From DALYLB01 sp046154695 (GTDB taxonomy: Bacteria; Acidobacteriota; Blastocatellia; RBC074): DNA of 40,440 nt. The translations under genes and the position numbers were made by a program. This document shows positions 21,858 through 30,870 of the stretch, one piece after another (position 1 is the stretch's first letter; every line of letters begins with the position of its first letter). The DNA lies in the NCBI GenBank assembly GCA_046154695.1, contig JBJXFI010000125.1:1-40440 (forward strand), in the 5' to 3' direction. The notes below the pieces were generated by a model, which had not been told where the DNA came from, searched no databases, and worked only from the letters and a program-made list of their open reading frames with translations.

Positions 21858-23363
21858 CTATTCGACGGCGGCGTATTTCAGAATCTCTTCCTGGGTCGTC
21901 AGTTTCGCCTGGAGTTCCACGACGATGCGGCCGCGGCGCATGACCAGAATCCGATCGGCCATCCCGAGCAGTTCGGGAAGATCGGACGAGACCATGACGA
22001 TGGCCGCCCCGCTTTCAGCCAGTTCGTTGATTTCGCGGTAAATCTCAGCGCGCGCGGCGACATCGACGCCGCGCGTGGGTTCATCGAGCAGGAAGACGTT
22101 CGATTTCGCGAACAGCCAGCGCGCCAGGAGCGATTTCTGCTGATTGCCGCCGCTCAATCGGGCGGCCGCCTTTGCGGGCGCGGGAGGGCGGATCGCGAGT
22201 TTGCCGATATATTCGTTGGCGGCCTGAAATTCAATCCCGCGCCGCAATCGACCGCCCCGCACGAGCGCGCCCACGTTGGCGAGGGTGATGTTGGCGGCCA
22301 GCGGCAGGTTCAGGCAGAGCCCCGTGCGTTTGCGATCCTCGGTCAACAGGCTCAATCCGCGGGAGACCGAGCGGTTGGGCAGCGCCGGGCCGAGCTTCTC
22401 GCCGTTCAGTTCGATCTCGCCCGACTCGGCCGGGTGCGCGCCGAAGATCGCTTCGACCAGTTCGGTGCGGCCCGCGCCGGCGAGGCCCGCGATCCCCGTC
22501 ACCTCGCCGGCGCGGGCCTCGAACGAGATCCCTTCAAAGCGAGGCGGGCGCGCGAGGTTCGTGACGCGCAATTTCACCCCGCCGATCCGGGCATCTCGCG
22601 GCGGAAAGATCTCTTTCAGCTCCCGCCCGGCCATGTGCCGGATCATCTCATCGGTCGTGATCTCTCCCCACCGGCCGGAATAGACGGCGCGGCCGTCGCG
22701 CAGGATCGTCAGGTGGTCGGCGATGTGCGGCAGCTCCTCCAGGCGATGAGAGATGTAGATGATCGCCAGACCCCGCCGCTTCAGGTCGCGAATCAATCGA
22801 AACAACTCCTCGACTTCCCGGTCGGTCAGCGACGAGGTCGGCTCGTCCATCACGATCAGGCGGCGGGCCTCGACGATGGCGCGCGTGATCTCGACCAGTT
22901 GCCGCGAGGCCGCGCTCAGGCGGGAGACCCGCTGTTTTGCATTGAGCCGAAATCCATATTCATCGAGCAGCTCCTGCGCCCGCCGGTTCATCTCCTTTTG
23001 ATTGATGACGCCGGGAAAGGAGGGCTTCAGCGGCTCGCGCCCCAGAAAGATATTCTCCGCCACGGTCAGATGCGGAGCGAGCGACAGCTCCTGGTAGATC
23101 ATCGCGACGCCCGCGGCGTGCGCGTCGGCCGGCCGGGCGAGCGCGACCTCCTGCCCGTCGATCAGAATCCGCCCGCCATCCGGGTGATGAACTCCGGCGA
23201 GAATCTTCATCAGCGTGGACTTGCCCGCGCCGTTCTCCCCGACCAGCGCCAGCACCTCTCCCGCGCGCGCCTTCACCGTGACCCCCGTGAGAACCGTGTT
23301 GCCCGCAAACGATTTTGTGATCTCCCGCATTTCGAGCGCGGGGGCCTGATTCGAATCCATCAT
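21858..23363 (-). CDS. Ribose-type sugar ABC transporter ATPase (two-domain)
   Basis: The 501-residue cytoplasmic protein couples ATP hydrolysis to sugar import and has two ABC domains, as in RbsA and MglA. The first has Walker A GENGAGKSTLMKIL, signature LSAASRQLVEI and Walker B RLIVMDEPTSSL. The second has the degenerate Walker A GLAGAGRTELVEAIF, signature LSGGNQQKSLLARW and Walker B VFLLDEPTRGVD, the usual asymmetry in this family. Two adjacent ATG codons (23363 and 23360) could start it, with weak ribosome sites. A 174-bp gap with a possible TACAAT box and the 10-bp palindrome CGAACGTTCG lies upstream, so it may have an internal promoter. Confidence 0.95.
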   Translation of the reverse strand: MMDSNQAPALEMREITKSFAGNTVLTGVTVKARAGEVLALVGENGAGKSTLMKILAGVHHPDGGRILIDGQEVALARPADAHAAGVAMIYQELSLAPHLTVAENIFLGREPLKPSFPGVINQKEMNRRAQELLDEYGFRLNAKQRVSRLSAASRQLVEITRAIVEARRLIVMDEPTSSLTDREVEELFRLIRDLKRRGLAIIYISHRLEELPHIADHLTILRDGRAVYSGRWGEITTDEMIRHMAGRELKEIFPPRDARIGGVKLRVTNLARPPRFEGISFEARAGEVTGIAGLAGAGRTELVEAIFGAHPAESGEIELNGEKLGPALPNRSVSRGLSLLTEDRKRTGLCLNLPLAANITLANVGALVRGGRLRRGIEFQAANEYIGKLAIRPPAPAKAAARLSGGNQQKSLLARWLFAKSNVFLLDEPTRGVDVAARAEIYREINELAESGAAIVMVSSDLPELLGMADRILVMRRGRIVVELQAKLTTQEEILKYAAVE

Positions 23364-23537
23364 TTCCCGGAACGCATGTATTTTATTGTACTCGAACGTT
23401 CGGATTGTCGGCGCTTACACGCAGATGCGAAGGGGAAGGCGAAAGGTCGTTGCTTCCACCCGATTCGCGCCCTCGTGTGAGTCCCTCTCCCTGGATGCTT
23501 CTTTTGCCACAGAATATTTACTGCGAGATGCCGTATC

Positions 23538-24221
23538 TTACCCGGGCTTCCGCAGCCAGCGAAAGACCAGGAGGTGGCCGAACCAGGCCGCCTGAACCAG
23601 AAATGCCGGCAGCCAGACGAACGGCAGATCGGTGATGAACGTGTTGGCCGGCTCATTCCAGAATTTTCGCAGGGGCGTTGGCGTCGACAGGATCGCGATG
23701 GTCACGATGTTGACGAGCAGCGCGAGTCCGATCACGTTGAACGCCCATACGGCCCAGCGAGGCAGGCGGCCGGCCGTGCCCCAGATGAAGAGCCCGATGG
23801 CCAGAAGGCCCGCGATGATGTCGAAGTTCCGGCCGGCGAAGGTCATCTGTATCGGGATGACTCCTTCTCCGTAAAGCCTGTGCAGAAGCAGTTCGAGCGG
23901 AAACCGGAAGGCCTGAAAGCCGATGAGCCAGCGAATCCCTTCCGCCTCGATCAGGCGCGTCCCGATTGGAGAGAAGGCCAGCCAGGCGGTCGCCGCGGCG
24001 TACGCGCCCGCAAAGAGCATGAGGGGCGGCGGCATCCGGTCAAACTGTTTGAGGACGCCCGAACCGGCCGCGAGCGCCGCCCCTCCCAGCCAGATCACGA
24101 GCGGCAGAATTCTCGCCATCGGCGTCCCGCCCCCGCGCCGCACGCCGCGATAGAAGGCCGCCGCCACCAGCGCGACCAATGCGATGAAGACATATTGCGA
24201 CAAGGATGAGATTGGTTGCAT
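23538..24221 (-). CDS. Polytopic membrane protein of unknown function in sugar locus
   Basis: The 227-residue protein has about six or seven hydrophobic helices. A distinctive conserved-looking block is FQAFRFPLELLLHRLYGEG (about 108-126), then IPIQMTFAGRNFDIIAGL. I recall this pattern from uncharacterised proteins in several bacterial phyla, without a known role. It follows the binding-protein gene by 15 bp on the same strand, with AGGATGG before the ATG, so it is co-transcribed with the importer. It is not a standard part of ribose-type importers. Either an accessory membrane component or an unrelated passenger gene would fit. Confidence 0.75.
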   Translation of the reverse strand: MQPISSLSQYVFIALVALVAAAFYRGVRRGGGTPMARILPLVIWLGGAALAAGSGVLKQFDRMPPPLMLFAGAYAAATAWLAFSPIGTRLIEAEGIRWLIGFQAFRFPLELLLHRLYGEGVIPIQMTFAGRNFDIIAGLLAIGLFIWGTAGRLPRWAVWAFNVIGLALLVNIVTIAILSTPTPLRKFWNEPANTFITDLPFVWLPAFLVQAAWFGHLLVFRWLRKPG

Positions 24222-24236
24222 AGGCCATCCTGTTGC

Positions 24237-25202
24237 TTATTTGATCAGTTGCCGGATCTCGGGGTCGCCGAGGTTCTCCCGGGTGAGAAGCTTCACGCCT
24301 GTGTCGATGCGCCGCTCGGGCGTCTTGCCGGAAAGCTTCTCGACGATCGTCTTCACGCCGAGATAGCCCATTTTTCGCGGGTCCTGAAGCACGAGCGAGT
24401 CGATCGTGCCTTCCCGGACGTTGTTGACCAGATCCTCGGTCGCGTCAAAACCGACGAGGGTGAGTTTGCCCCCGAGGTTTCGCTGCCGGACGGCCCGCAT
24501 CGCGCCGACGGAGGATGACTCATTGGAGGCGAAGAGGCCGGTCAGATCCGGATTCGATGTGAGGACGTCCTCGGCGGCGGCGAGCGATTTATTCGCGCTG
24601 GCCTCGCCGTAAAAGATGAGGGGAACGACCTGGATGCCGGGAAACTCCCGGGTGATGGTATCGCGGAAGCCCTCTTCGCGCTCGTCGGTCGAAACCGACC
24701 CCTTCTTGACGCCCAGGATCGCGACTTTGCCCTTTCCACCCAGTTTCTCGCCCATCCGCCGCGCGGCGACGACGCCTCCCTGCCGGTTGTCGGTCGAGAC
24801 GTACGACAGGTAGTTTTCGGTCGAGATGCCCGAGTCGAAGATCGTCACCGGGATTCCCGACCGCTGGGCGCGATCGACGACCGGCACCAGCGAATCGCCC
24901 TGCGACGGGGCAAGAACGATCCCGTCGACCCGCTGGTTGATCATATCCTCGACGATGTTGACCTGTCCCGTGATGTCCGTCTCGGAAGCGGGCCCCTTCC
25001 AGATGATATTGACGCCCATCTCCGCGGCCGCCGCATCGGCGCCAGCCTTGACCGACAGCCAGAAGGAGTGCGAAACCCCCTTGGGAATCACCGCGATCGT
25101 CTTTTTGCCGGACTTCGATTCGCCGCCGCCCTTGTTGCAGGCGGTGAAGAGCGCGGCCGCGAGCAGCGCGAGGGCGGGAACGAGGATGAGTTTTCTGGTC
25201 AT
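24237..25202 (-). CDS. Ribose-type sugar-binding lipoprotein of ABC importer
   Basis: The 321-residue protein is the periplasmic substrate-binding part of the importer. Its signal peptide ends in a lipobox (LFTAC, lipid-modified Cys near residue 22), so it should be a membrane-anchored lipoprotein. The peripla_BP fold is clear: TIAVIPKGVSHSFWLSVKAG (about 35-54), EDMINQRVDGIVLAPSQGDS, SYVSTDNRQGGVVAARRMGE, TLVGFDATEDLVNNVREG and QDPRKMGYLGVKTIVEK. This is the ribose, xylose or autoinducer-type binding-protein group. The ligand cannot be read from sequence. It starts the transporter block, 108 bp downstream of the zinc dehydrogenase gene; that gap could carry a second promoter. Confidence 0.95.
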   Translation of the reverse strand: MTRKLILVPALALLAAALFTACNKGGGESKSGKKTIAVIPKGVSHSFWLSVKAGADAAAAEMGVNIIWKGPASETDITGQVNIVEDMINQRVDGIVLAPSQGDSLVPVVDRAQRSGIPVTIFDSGISTENYLSYVSTDNRQGGVVAARRMGEKLGGKGKVAILGVKKGSVSTDEREEGFRDTITREFPGIQVVPLIFYGEASANKSLAAAEDVLTSNPDLTGLFASNESSSVGAMRAVRQRNLGGKLTLVGFDATEDLVNNVREGTIDSLVLQDPRKMGYLGVKTIVEKLSGKTPERRIDTGVKLLTRENLGDPEIRQLIK

Positions 25203-25310
25203 AGCTTTTTAGATGATGACTGTCCCGGATCGGATCTCAATCGCACGCACGGGAACGGAGAGCCTCATGCTCCAACGTGGTTGATTCCATGCGAGCAATT
25301 GTGATCCAGC

Positions 25311-26444
25311 CTAAAGGACAGCGACTCCTTTAATGTAATTCTTCTCGAAGCGGTCCGTCGCGAAGCCGCGCGGAACCTCGTCGAGCGAGGAATAGCGATG
25401 TGTGATGATGTTCGAGACGCGGATCCGGCCTTCGCTCAATAACCGCAGGGAGCGCCGGTAGATGTTCGGGCGTCCGTCGGGATCGAATCCGCCCGAGGCG
25501 CCGGTCGGAGAGAGAAACGTCGGCTCGATGAACTGGATGTTATTCATCACTCCCAGGTCCACGCCGTGATGCCCGTGGCCATACAGGACGATCGTCGCCT
25601 GTTTTCGTATGACGCCGGGAATCTGTTTGAAGAGCGGGGCGACGCCGGCCGATTCGATCAGGCAGTGAATGCGTTCGCCGCGCGTCAGATCGGCGACGGC
25701 CTCGACCAGATCGACCGCGGCGGGATCGATGACCGTCGCGCCGAACCCCTCGGCCAGTGCCCGCCGCATCTCGCTCGGTTCGGCGACGAGCAGCAGCCCG
25801 TCGAACCCGATCACATTTCGAAGATACTGGGTGAAGAGCAGGCCGGCGGGCCCCGCGCCGCAGATCAGCACGTTGCGGATCGGGCGCTCGCCGTGAAACC
25901 GGTATCGCGCCTGCGCCCGCAGCAGCATGTCGGTCGTGTGCGTGATGCAGCCCAGCGGCTCGACCATCGCCGCTTCGTGCATCGGCAGGTCGCTCTCGAT
26001 GCGGACCGCGTTGATTGCCGGCGTGGCCACGTATTCGGCCAGCGCGCCCTGCAGCCCCGTGATGCCGTGCTCGGCATACTTCGCGCATTGATGCGTATTG
26101 TCCGTCGCGCAGTATTCGCATAATTCGGGCGCCGCGTGGCTCCGGCAATTGCGCCCCTGATCGATCGAGACGCGATCGCCGGGCTTCAGGTCCGAAACCT
26201 CGCGCCCGACCTCGGCCACCGTGCCGCAAAATTCATGGCCCAGGATCTGCGGGCGGTCCTCGATCGGAATCGGACGGCCGGACTCATCGCAGTTGTAGTT
26301 TGCGTGCCCCTCGAAGATGTGAAAATCCGTTCCGCACAATCCGACCCCGCCGACCCTGACGAGGACGTCGGTTGCGCCGATCTCCGGCGTCGGAATCTGG
26401 CGGACCTCGAACTTCCGAGGCGCGATAAGTGTCAGTGCGTTCAT
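25311..26444 (-). CDS. Zinc-binding medium-chain dehydrogenase (sugar or polyol type)
   Basis: The 377-residue cytoplasmic enzyme oxidises a hydroxyl group of a sugar, sugar acid or polyol with NAD(P). Catalytic zinc ligands are C37 (GLCGTDFH) and H70-E71 (GHEFCG). A structural zinc site uses C100, C109, C112 and C120. The Rossmann motif GAGPAGLLFTQYL follows. It resembles the threonine, sorbitol and glucose dehydrogenase group. I place the start at ATG 26444: it gives the normal family N-terminus (MNALTLIAPRKFEVRQI), while a longer frame would run into the epimerase gene 4 bp upstream. It is tightly coupled with that gene, so they probably act on the same sugar. Confidence 0.9.
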   Translation of the reverse strand: MNALTLIAPRKFEVRQIPTPEIGATDVLVRVGGVGLCGTDFHIFEGHANYNCDESGRPIPIEDRPQILGHEFCGTVAEVGREVSDLKPGDRVSIDQGRNCRSHAAPELCEYCATDNTHQCAKYAEHGITGLQGALAEYVATPAINAVRIESDLPMHEAAMVEPLGCITHTTDMLLRAQARYRFHGERPIRNVLICGAGPAGLLFTQYLRNVIGFDGLLLVAEPSEMRRALAEGFGATVIDPAAVDLVEAVADLTRGERIHCLIESAGVAPLFKQIPGVIRKQATIVLYGHGHHGVDLGVMNNIQFIEPTFLSPTGASGGFDPDGRPNIYRRSLRLLSEGRIRVSNIITHRYSSLDEVPRGFATDRFEKNYIKGVAVL

Positions 26445-26448
26445 ATGG

Positions 26449-27423
26449 CTATGCATCCAGATCGCTCGTATCCAATCGTCCTTCGCGATGGAGGAGCATG
26501 AATCGTTCGATGGTTTCGCGCGTCCCGTCGGCCAGCGAAGTGTGCGGAATGTCGCCCAGCGCATGGAGGATCGCCGAATCGTCCAGTTGCGGCGGCAGGG
26601 CCATCGGCGCCGGATCGACGGTGATCGTCCCCTTCGCCGCGGGGATCGCCGCCTCGATCTCCGTCACGACCGCCGAGACGGAGATCGTCTCGCCGTGCGA
26701 ATTGAAGACGTGCGCGCCTTCCAGGTCCGATTCCGCCGCGCGGATGAAGGCGTCGGCGCAATCCGCGACATACAGAAAATCGGTCTTTCCTCCGAAGCGG
26801 ATGTGGAAGGGGCGGCCGACGACGGCCGCCTTCATCGCCTTGGTCGGATCGGAGGTGACGCCCGTGTCGCGCCCCGCGCCATAGACCGTCAGCGGACGCA
26901 GCCCGATGCTGTTGATTCCGTTGTCGAGAAAATAGACCCGGGCGTTGTCTTCGTTGCACTGCTTGAACGCGCCATAATGCGTGTTCATCCCGCCGGCCGC
27001 GCTTTCCGTGACGGCGTCGTCGCTCTTGCCGAAGACCGCGGCGGAGCTCGCATAGGCGATGCGCCGGACGCGCCCGCCCGAATTTTTCGCGGCCTCGAAG
27101 ACGTTGATCGTGCCGATGACATTGACCATCGCGCCAAGGCGCGGGTTCGCCCGGCAGGTCGGAACCTGCAGGCCCGCCAGATGGATGATCGACGTAATCC
27201 CGTGCTTCTCCACGGCTTCGCCCAGCACGGCCTCATCGGTGATATCTCCCTCGATGAAGACCGGCCGCGCGATCTCGTCCTCGTCCATGATCTGGCGCAG
27301 CCGATGCGGGTCCGCGCTCTTGTCGAAAATCACCACATTCTGACCGGCGGCAAGCAGCCGCTTCACAACCCACGCGCCGATAAACCCATGAGCCCCGGTC
27401 ACCAGATAGGTCGGTTGAGACAT
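26449..27423 (-). CDS. NAD-dependent sugar epimerase/dehydratase (extended SDR)
   Basis: The 324-residue enzyme is an extended short-chain dehydrogenase. The NAD fold shows GAHGFIGAWVVKRLL at residues 8-22. The active site is complete: serine in IAYASSAAVFG and the Tyr-Lys pair in HYGAFKQCNE. A substrate-binding end follows (GLRPLTVYGAGRD, DFLYVADCADAFIRAAE). Members epimerise or dehydrogenate sugars or nucleotide-sugars; with a catabolic transporter operon, a free-sugar or sugar-acid dehydrogenase is as likely as a nucleotide-sugar epimerase. It is the first gene of the ten-gene sugar locus. A candidate promoter lies 47 bp upstream. Confidence 0.9.
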   Translation of the reverse strand: MSQPTYLVTGAHGFIGAWVVKRLLAAGQNVVIFDKSADPHRLRQIMDEDEIARPVFIEGDITDEAVLGEAVEKHGITSIIHLAGLQVPTCRANPRLGAMVNVIGTINVFEAAKNSGGRVRRIAYASSAAVFGKSDDAVTESAAGGMNTHYGAFKQCNEDNARVYFLDNGINSIGLRPLTVYGAGRDTGVTSDPTKAMKAAVVGRPFHIRFGGKTDFLYVADCADAFIRAAESDLEGAHVFNSHGETISVSAVVTEIEAAIPAAKGTITVDPAPMALPPQLDDSAILHALGDIPHTSLADGTRETIERFMLLHREGRLDTSDLDA

Positions 27424-27469
27424 GAAAACTTCGCCTTTTGAGTTAGATTACGAGTGTAAGAGAGTGCGC

Positions 27470-27497
27470 ATCATAACAAGGGACCGGGGAATTGCAA
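27470..27497 (-). promoter_or_regulatory. Candidate promoter of the sugar locus
   Basis: On the minus strand TTGCAA (27497-27492) and TATGAT (27475-27470) are 16 bp apart, 4 of 6 and 5 of 6 matches to the sigma-70-type consensus. It lies about 47 bp upstream of the epimerase ATG, at the head of the ten-gene run. No regulator gene is nearby and no operator is obvious. Confidence 0.4.
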
Positions 27498-27629
27498 ATC
27501 TGAACTCCCCCTCACGATTTGTTCGGATTTGGGATTGTAGGTTGGAAGCCGATTGCAGTACCCTACACGACACGGATTCGATCACCGGGTTCCGCTTCTC
27601 TTGACGGAACTGAAATGGAGAAAAAACAG

Positions 27630-28475
27630 ATGAAGAGAGTTGTCCCCCTGGTCTTGGTCTGCCTGCTGCTGTCCGCGTGCGGACGAAGATCGGATTCCCC
27701 CGACGCGAAAAAGGAGGGCGCTGCCCCGGAGGCGGGCAGCCCGCTGCCGGATATCGGCCAGATGGTCGGGCGTGTGGTCACGCAGGATGGATGCAGGGAT
27801 TTTACCGCCGAGATGCGGATGATCACGGAGGATGCGACCGGCAAACGCGAGCAGATCGAGTTCAAAATTCAGCGAAAATACGAGGCGAAACAGGCGATGA
27901 CCTTTTTGGCCGTTTTGGCGCCCCGCGAAGAGAGCGACAAGGCGATCCTCGCCATCGAGAAGGACGGCCAGGCGACGGAGGCATTCTCGTATCTGGCGGG
28001 GCTCAAGCGGCTCGCGAAGATGAGCTCTGAACGCCAGCTCGGATTTCGCGGCGCCAAGGTCACTGTGCAGGAGCTTCTCGGAATGGAGCTCGGGCAGTAT
28101 TCCCATTCCGCGGGCGAGCGCGTGGCGGATGGCTCCAACCATCTCATCAAGGTCGAGTTCAAGGCGAAGGCCGATCGCCGCCTCGCCTTCCCGCGAATCG
28201 TCGGTTATTTCAACGAGGCGGGAGGGGCTCCGGCCCGATTTGAGCTCTACGACGCGCGCGACGAGCTTCAGAAACGCGTCGCGGTTCAGGAGGTGAAGAC
28301 CGTTCAGAAGAGGCAGACCATCACCCGGCTGGCGATCGATGATCTGCTTCAGAAATTGAAGCTCCAGCTCGAAATGCGCCGCATCGAGTATGACCGCGGC
28401 ATCTCCGACGCCATCTTCACCGAGAACTATCTGAAGTCCTTCATCACCAGCGCCGGAAAACGACTGATTAAATGA
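27630..28475 (+). CDS. LolA-like outer-membrane lipoprotein-sorting protein (lipoprotein)
   Basis: The 281-residue protein has a lipoprotein signal (MKRVVPLVLVCLLLSACGRR, lipid-modified Cys at about 17). The rest looks like the LolA-like beta fold, with stretches such as RDFTAEMRMITEDATGKREQ, KYEAKQAMTFLAVLAPREES and SYLAGLKRLAKMSSERQLGF. Proteins of this type commonly pair with MMPL exporters and are thought to carry lipid-like cargo to the outer membrane. Here the pair is fused translationally: the stop overlaps the next ATG (ATGA). ATG 27630 is preferred because GGAG lies 9 nt before it; ATG 27615 would add five residues. The cargo is unknown. Confidence 0.82.
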   Translation: MKRVVPLVLVCLLLSACGRRSDSPDAKKEGAAPEAGSPLPDIGQMVGRVVTQDGCRDFTAEMRMITEDATGKREQIEFKIQRKYEAKQAMTFLAVLAPREESDKAILAIEKDGQATEAFSYLAGLKRLAKMSSERQLGFRGAKVTVQELLGMELGQYSHSAGERVADGSNHLIKVEFKAKADRRLAFPRIVGYFNEAGGAPARFELYDARDELQKRVAVQEVKTVQKRQTITRLAIDDLLQKLKLQLEMRRIEYDRGISDAIFTENYLKSFITSAGKRLIK

Positions 28476-30757
28476 TGATTCGATTCATCCTCCGCAATCC
28501 TCGCGCGATCATTGCCGGTGTGCTGATGTTGACCGCGTTTTTCGCCTTTGGTCTCAGCCGGGGTCTGATCCTGGACGTCTCTCCTTTGGGATTTTCGGAG
28601 CAGGGAAGCCGGGAGCGCGCCGAATTCGAGGCGGCGCGCCGGGATTTCGGGCCGGACGATTATCTGGTCGTCGCCGTCGATTGTGACGATGTCTTCGCGC
28701 CGGAAAATCTGGCGCGCCTGCGGGCCCTGCACGATCGGATCGCGAAGATCAATGGGGTCGCCGAGATCCTCGATCTGGCAAATGTTCCGTATGCGCGCAG
28801 CACGGAAGACGGAGTCTCGCTTGAGACGCTGCTCCCGGATTCCCTCGACGATCCCGACCGGCTGCGGGAGGTGCGCCGGATCGCGACCACGGACCGCCTC
28901 TTCGCCGGCAATCTCGTGTCGACCGACGGGCGAACGGCCGCCTTCAACATCCTGCTCGATGCAAGTCTGCCGACGCCGGCGCGGCACTCGATCACCAGCC
29001 GGATCTACGACGCGGCGCGGGAGGCGGGATTCCGCGAGACCTATTTCGCGGGAGATCCGTTCGCGCAATGGCGCGCCACACAGGCCATCCAGAAGGATCT
29101 GATGATCTTTCTGCCGTTGACGCTGCTGCTGGTGATCGTCGTTCTCTGGATCTGCTTTCGATCGTTGAGCGCGGTCCTTCTGCCGATGCTGACGATCGGG
29201 ATCGGGCTGGTCTGGCTGTTCGGCCTGATGGCCTTTCTCAAGGCGCCGTTCACGATTCTGGCGCTGATGCTGCCGACGCTGATGCTGGCGATCGGTTGCT
29301 CGTATATCATCCACGTGTTGAATCAGATCGGCATCGTCAATCATTTGCGCGGGGACGAGGCGGACAAACACGCGGTGCTCGAAGAGGCGATGCGGTTCAT
29401 CTCGCTGCCGGTGATCGTGTCTGCGTTGACGATCATCGCGGGATTCCTCTCCCTCTCCTTTACGACAATTCTGGCGGTTCGCACATCGGCCATCTATTCG
29501 GCGGCCGGCGCCGCGTTCACGATGATCCTTTCGCTGACCTTCATCCCGGCGATGCTCATGCTGCTGGATCGGCGCGCGATGGAATTTCGCGTCGGCCTGC
29601 ATGGGCGGATGGTCCACCTGCTCGAGGCGACGGGACGCTGGGCGACCTCCCGCCAAAGGCTGCTCTACATCGTGACGGCGATCATCGTCATCGCCAGCCT
29701 TTTCGGCATGCGCCGCATCGTCATCGAGATCGATTATTTCCATTTCTTCAAACAAAACACCGAGCCGGTCGTCGGATTGACAGAGATCAGCCGGCGGCTT
29801 TCGGGAACCGTGACCTTCGATATCATCGTGGAAGGGAGCGGGCCGGGCGCGATCGAGACCTCAGCGGCGCTGACGGGCATCGCGTCGCTGCAGCAGTGGC
29901 TGGAAGAATACGGCCGCCGCCCGCTCGGCCTGTCCGGCGGCGGCGTGAAGGAGATCGATCAGACGCTCTCGGCCGCCGATTTCGTCAAGCATCTGAACCG
30001 CGCCTTTCACGATAACGACGCGGCGTTCGCCGCCATTCCCGCCGAGGATCGCGTGATCGGAGAGCTGCTCTCGGATCGCGACCAGTTGCGCGGCTTCCTG
30101 ACCCGGGACGGCCGTTGCGCCCGCATCCTCGTGCGCAGCAATCTGACCCGGTCGCAGGATATGGCCCGCGTCATCCGGCTGATCGAGCAGCAGGGCCGCT
30201 TGATGCTTCCGGAGTTCCGCGTCTACGCGACAGGCACGTTCGTCCTTCTCAATCGAACCTCGGACATGATCGCCGGCGAACAGGTGCAGAGCGTGACGAT
30301 CGCCCTCGTGACGATCTTTCTTATGCTGGCGCTGCTGTTCAAATCGCCGCGGGTCGGATTTACGGCGCTCGTGCCGAATCTGATCCCGGTCCTCTTCTTC
30401 TTCGGTTTTATGGGGTGGCGGGGAATTCCCCTCAACCTGACGACCAGCCTGGTCGCCAGCGTCGTGCTGGGGTTGGCGGTGGACAACGCCGTTCAATTCA
30501 TCGTTCGCTTTCGCCGCGCGCAGCTGGCGCAATCCGAATTGCGCGACGCCATCATCGACAGCATGCGTTTTTCGGGACGCCCGATCATCTACGCCAACAT
30601 CGCGCTGGCCGTCACATTCGCCATCTTCGCCGTCTCGAAATTCGAGCCGATCGCCTCTTTCGGCCTGCTCTCGGCGGTGACGATCATGGGCTGCCTCGTG
30701 GAGGATCTGGTCCTTCTGCCGGCGCGATTGACCTCGCCTGTCTTCCGCGCGAAATAG
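28472..30757 (+). CDS. MMPL/RND family exporter
   Basis: The 761-residue inner-membrane protein has the RND layout: a first helix, a large periplasmic loop (about 35-205), five or six helices, a short cytosolic link, a seventh helix (about 390-410), a second periplasmic loop and six more helices. The second half keeps the conserved acidic site in GLAVDNAVQFIVRF. The equivalent spot in the first half reads AIGCSYIIHVLNQ, so the proton-relay aspartate is missing there, as I recall in some COG1033-type members. It likely exports lipids or hopanoid-like molecules together with the LolA-like lipoprotein encoded just upstream. A repeat copy follows the stop after 6 bp. Confidence 0.92.
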   Translation: MMIRFILRNPRAIIAGVLMLTAFFAFGLSRGLILDVSPLGFSEQGSRERAEFEAARRDFGPDDYLVVAVDCDDVFAPENLARLRALHDRIAKINGVAEILDLANVPYARSTEDGVSLETLLPDSLDDPDRLREVRRIATTDRLFAGNLVSTDGRTAAFNILLDASLPTPARHSITSRIYDAAREAGFRETYFAGDPFAQWRATQAIQKDLMIFLPLTLLLVIVVLWICFRSLSAVLLPMLTIGIGLVWLFGLMAFLKAPFTILALMLPTLMLAIGCSYIIHVLNQIGIVNHLRGDEADKHAVLEEAMRFISLPVIVSALTIIAGFLSLSFTTILAVRTSAIYSAAGAAFTMILSLTFIPAMLMLLDRRAMEFRVGLHGRMVHLLEATGRWATSRQRLLYIVTAIIVIASLFGMRRIVIEIDYFHFFKQNTEPVVGLTEISRRLSGTVTFDIIVEGSGPGAIETSAALTGIASLQQWLEEYGRRPLGLSGGGVKEIDQTLSAADFVKHLNRAFHDNDAAFAAIPAEDRVIGELLSDRDQLRGFLTRDGRCARILVRSNLTRSQDMARVIRLIEQQGRLMLPEFRVYATGTFVLLNRTSDMIAGEQVQSVTIALVTIFLMLALLFKSPRVGFTALVPNLIPVLFFFGFMGWRGIPLNLTTSLVASVVLGLAVDNAVQFIVRFRRAQLAQSELRDAIIDSMRFSGRPIIYANIALAVTFAIFAVSKFEPIASFGLLSAVTIMGCLVEDLVLLPARLTSPVFRAK

Positions 30758-30763
30758 CCCGGT

Positions 30764-30870
30764 GATAGCGGTTTTCACTTGCCTGCGACACGACTCGCCA
30801 TCGAGAAGTGGAGGGAAAACGGAACAGACGGAGCCCCGGATTGCTTGGTTTCGTCGATTCCGTCGACCTG
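30764..30870. repeat. Inverted tandem-repeat element, copy C (shortened, reverse orientation)
   Basis: The sequence matches the reverse complement of copy B over most of its length: CACTTGCCTGCGACACGACT, then CGCCATCGAGAAG, then ACGGAACAGACGGAGCCCCG. It also shares GGTTTCGTCGATTCCGT with copy A. The 9-nt-unit arms are reduced to one or two units. It fills the whole gap between the MMPL stop and the lpxC stop, ending at the lpxC stop codon. Confidence 0.8.
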
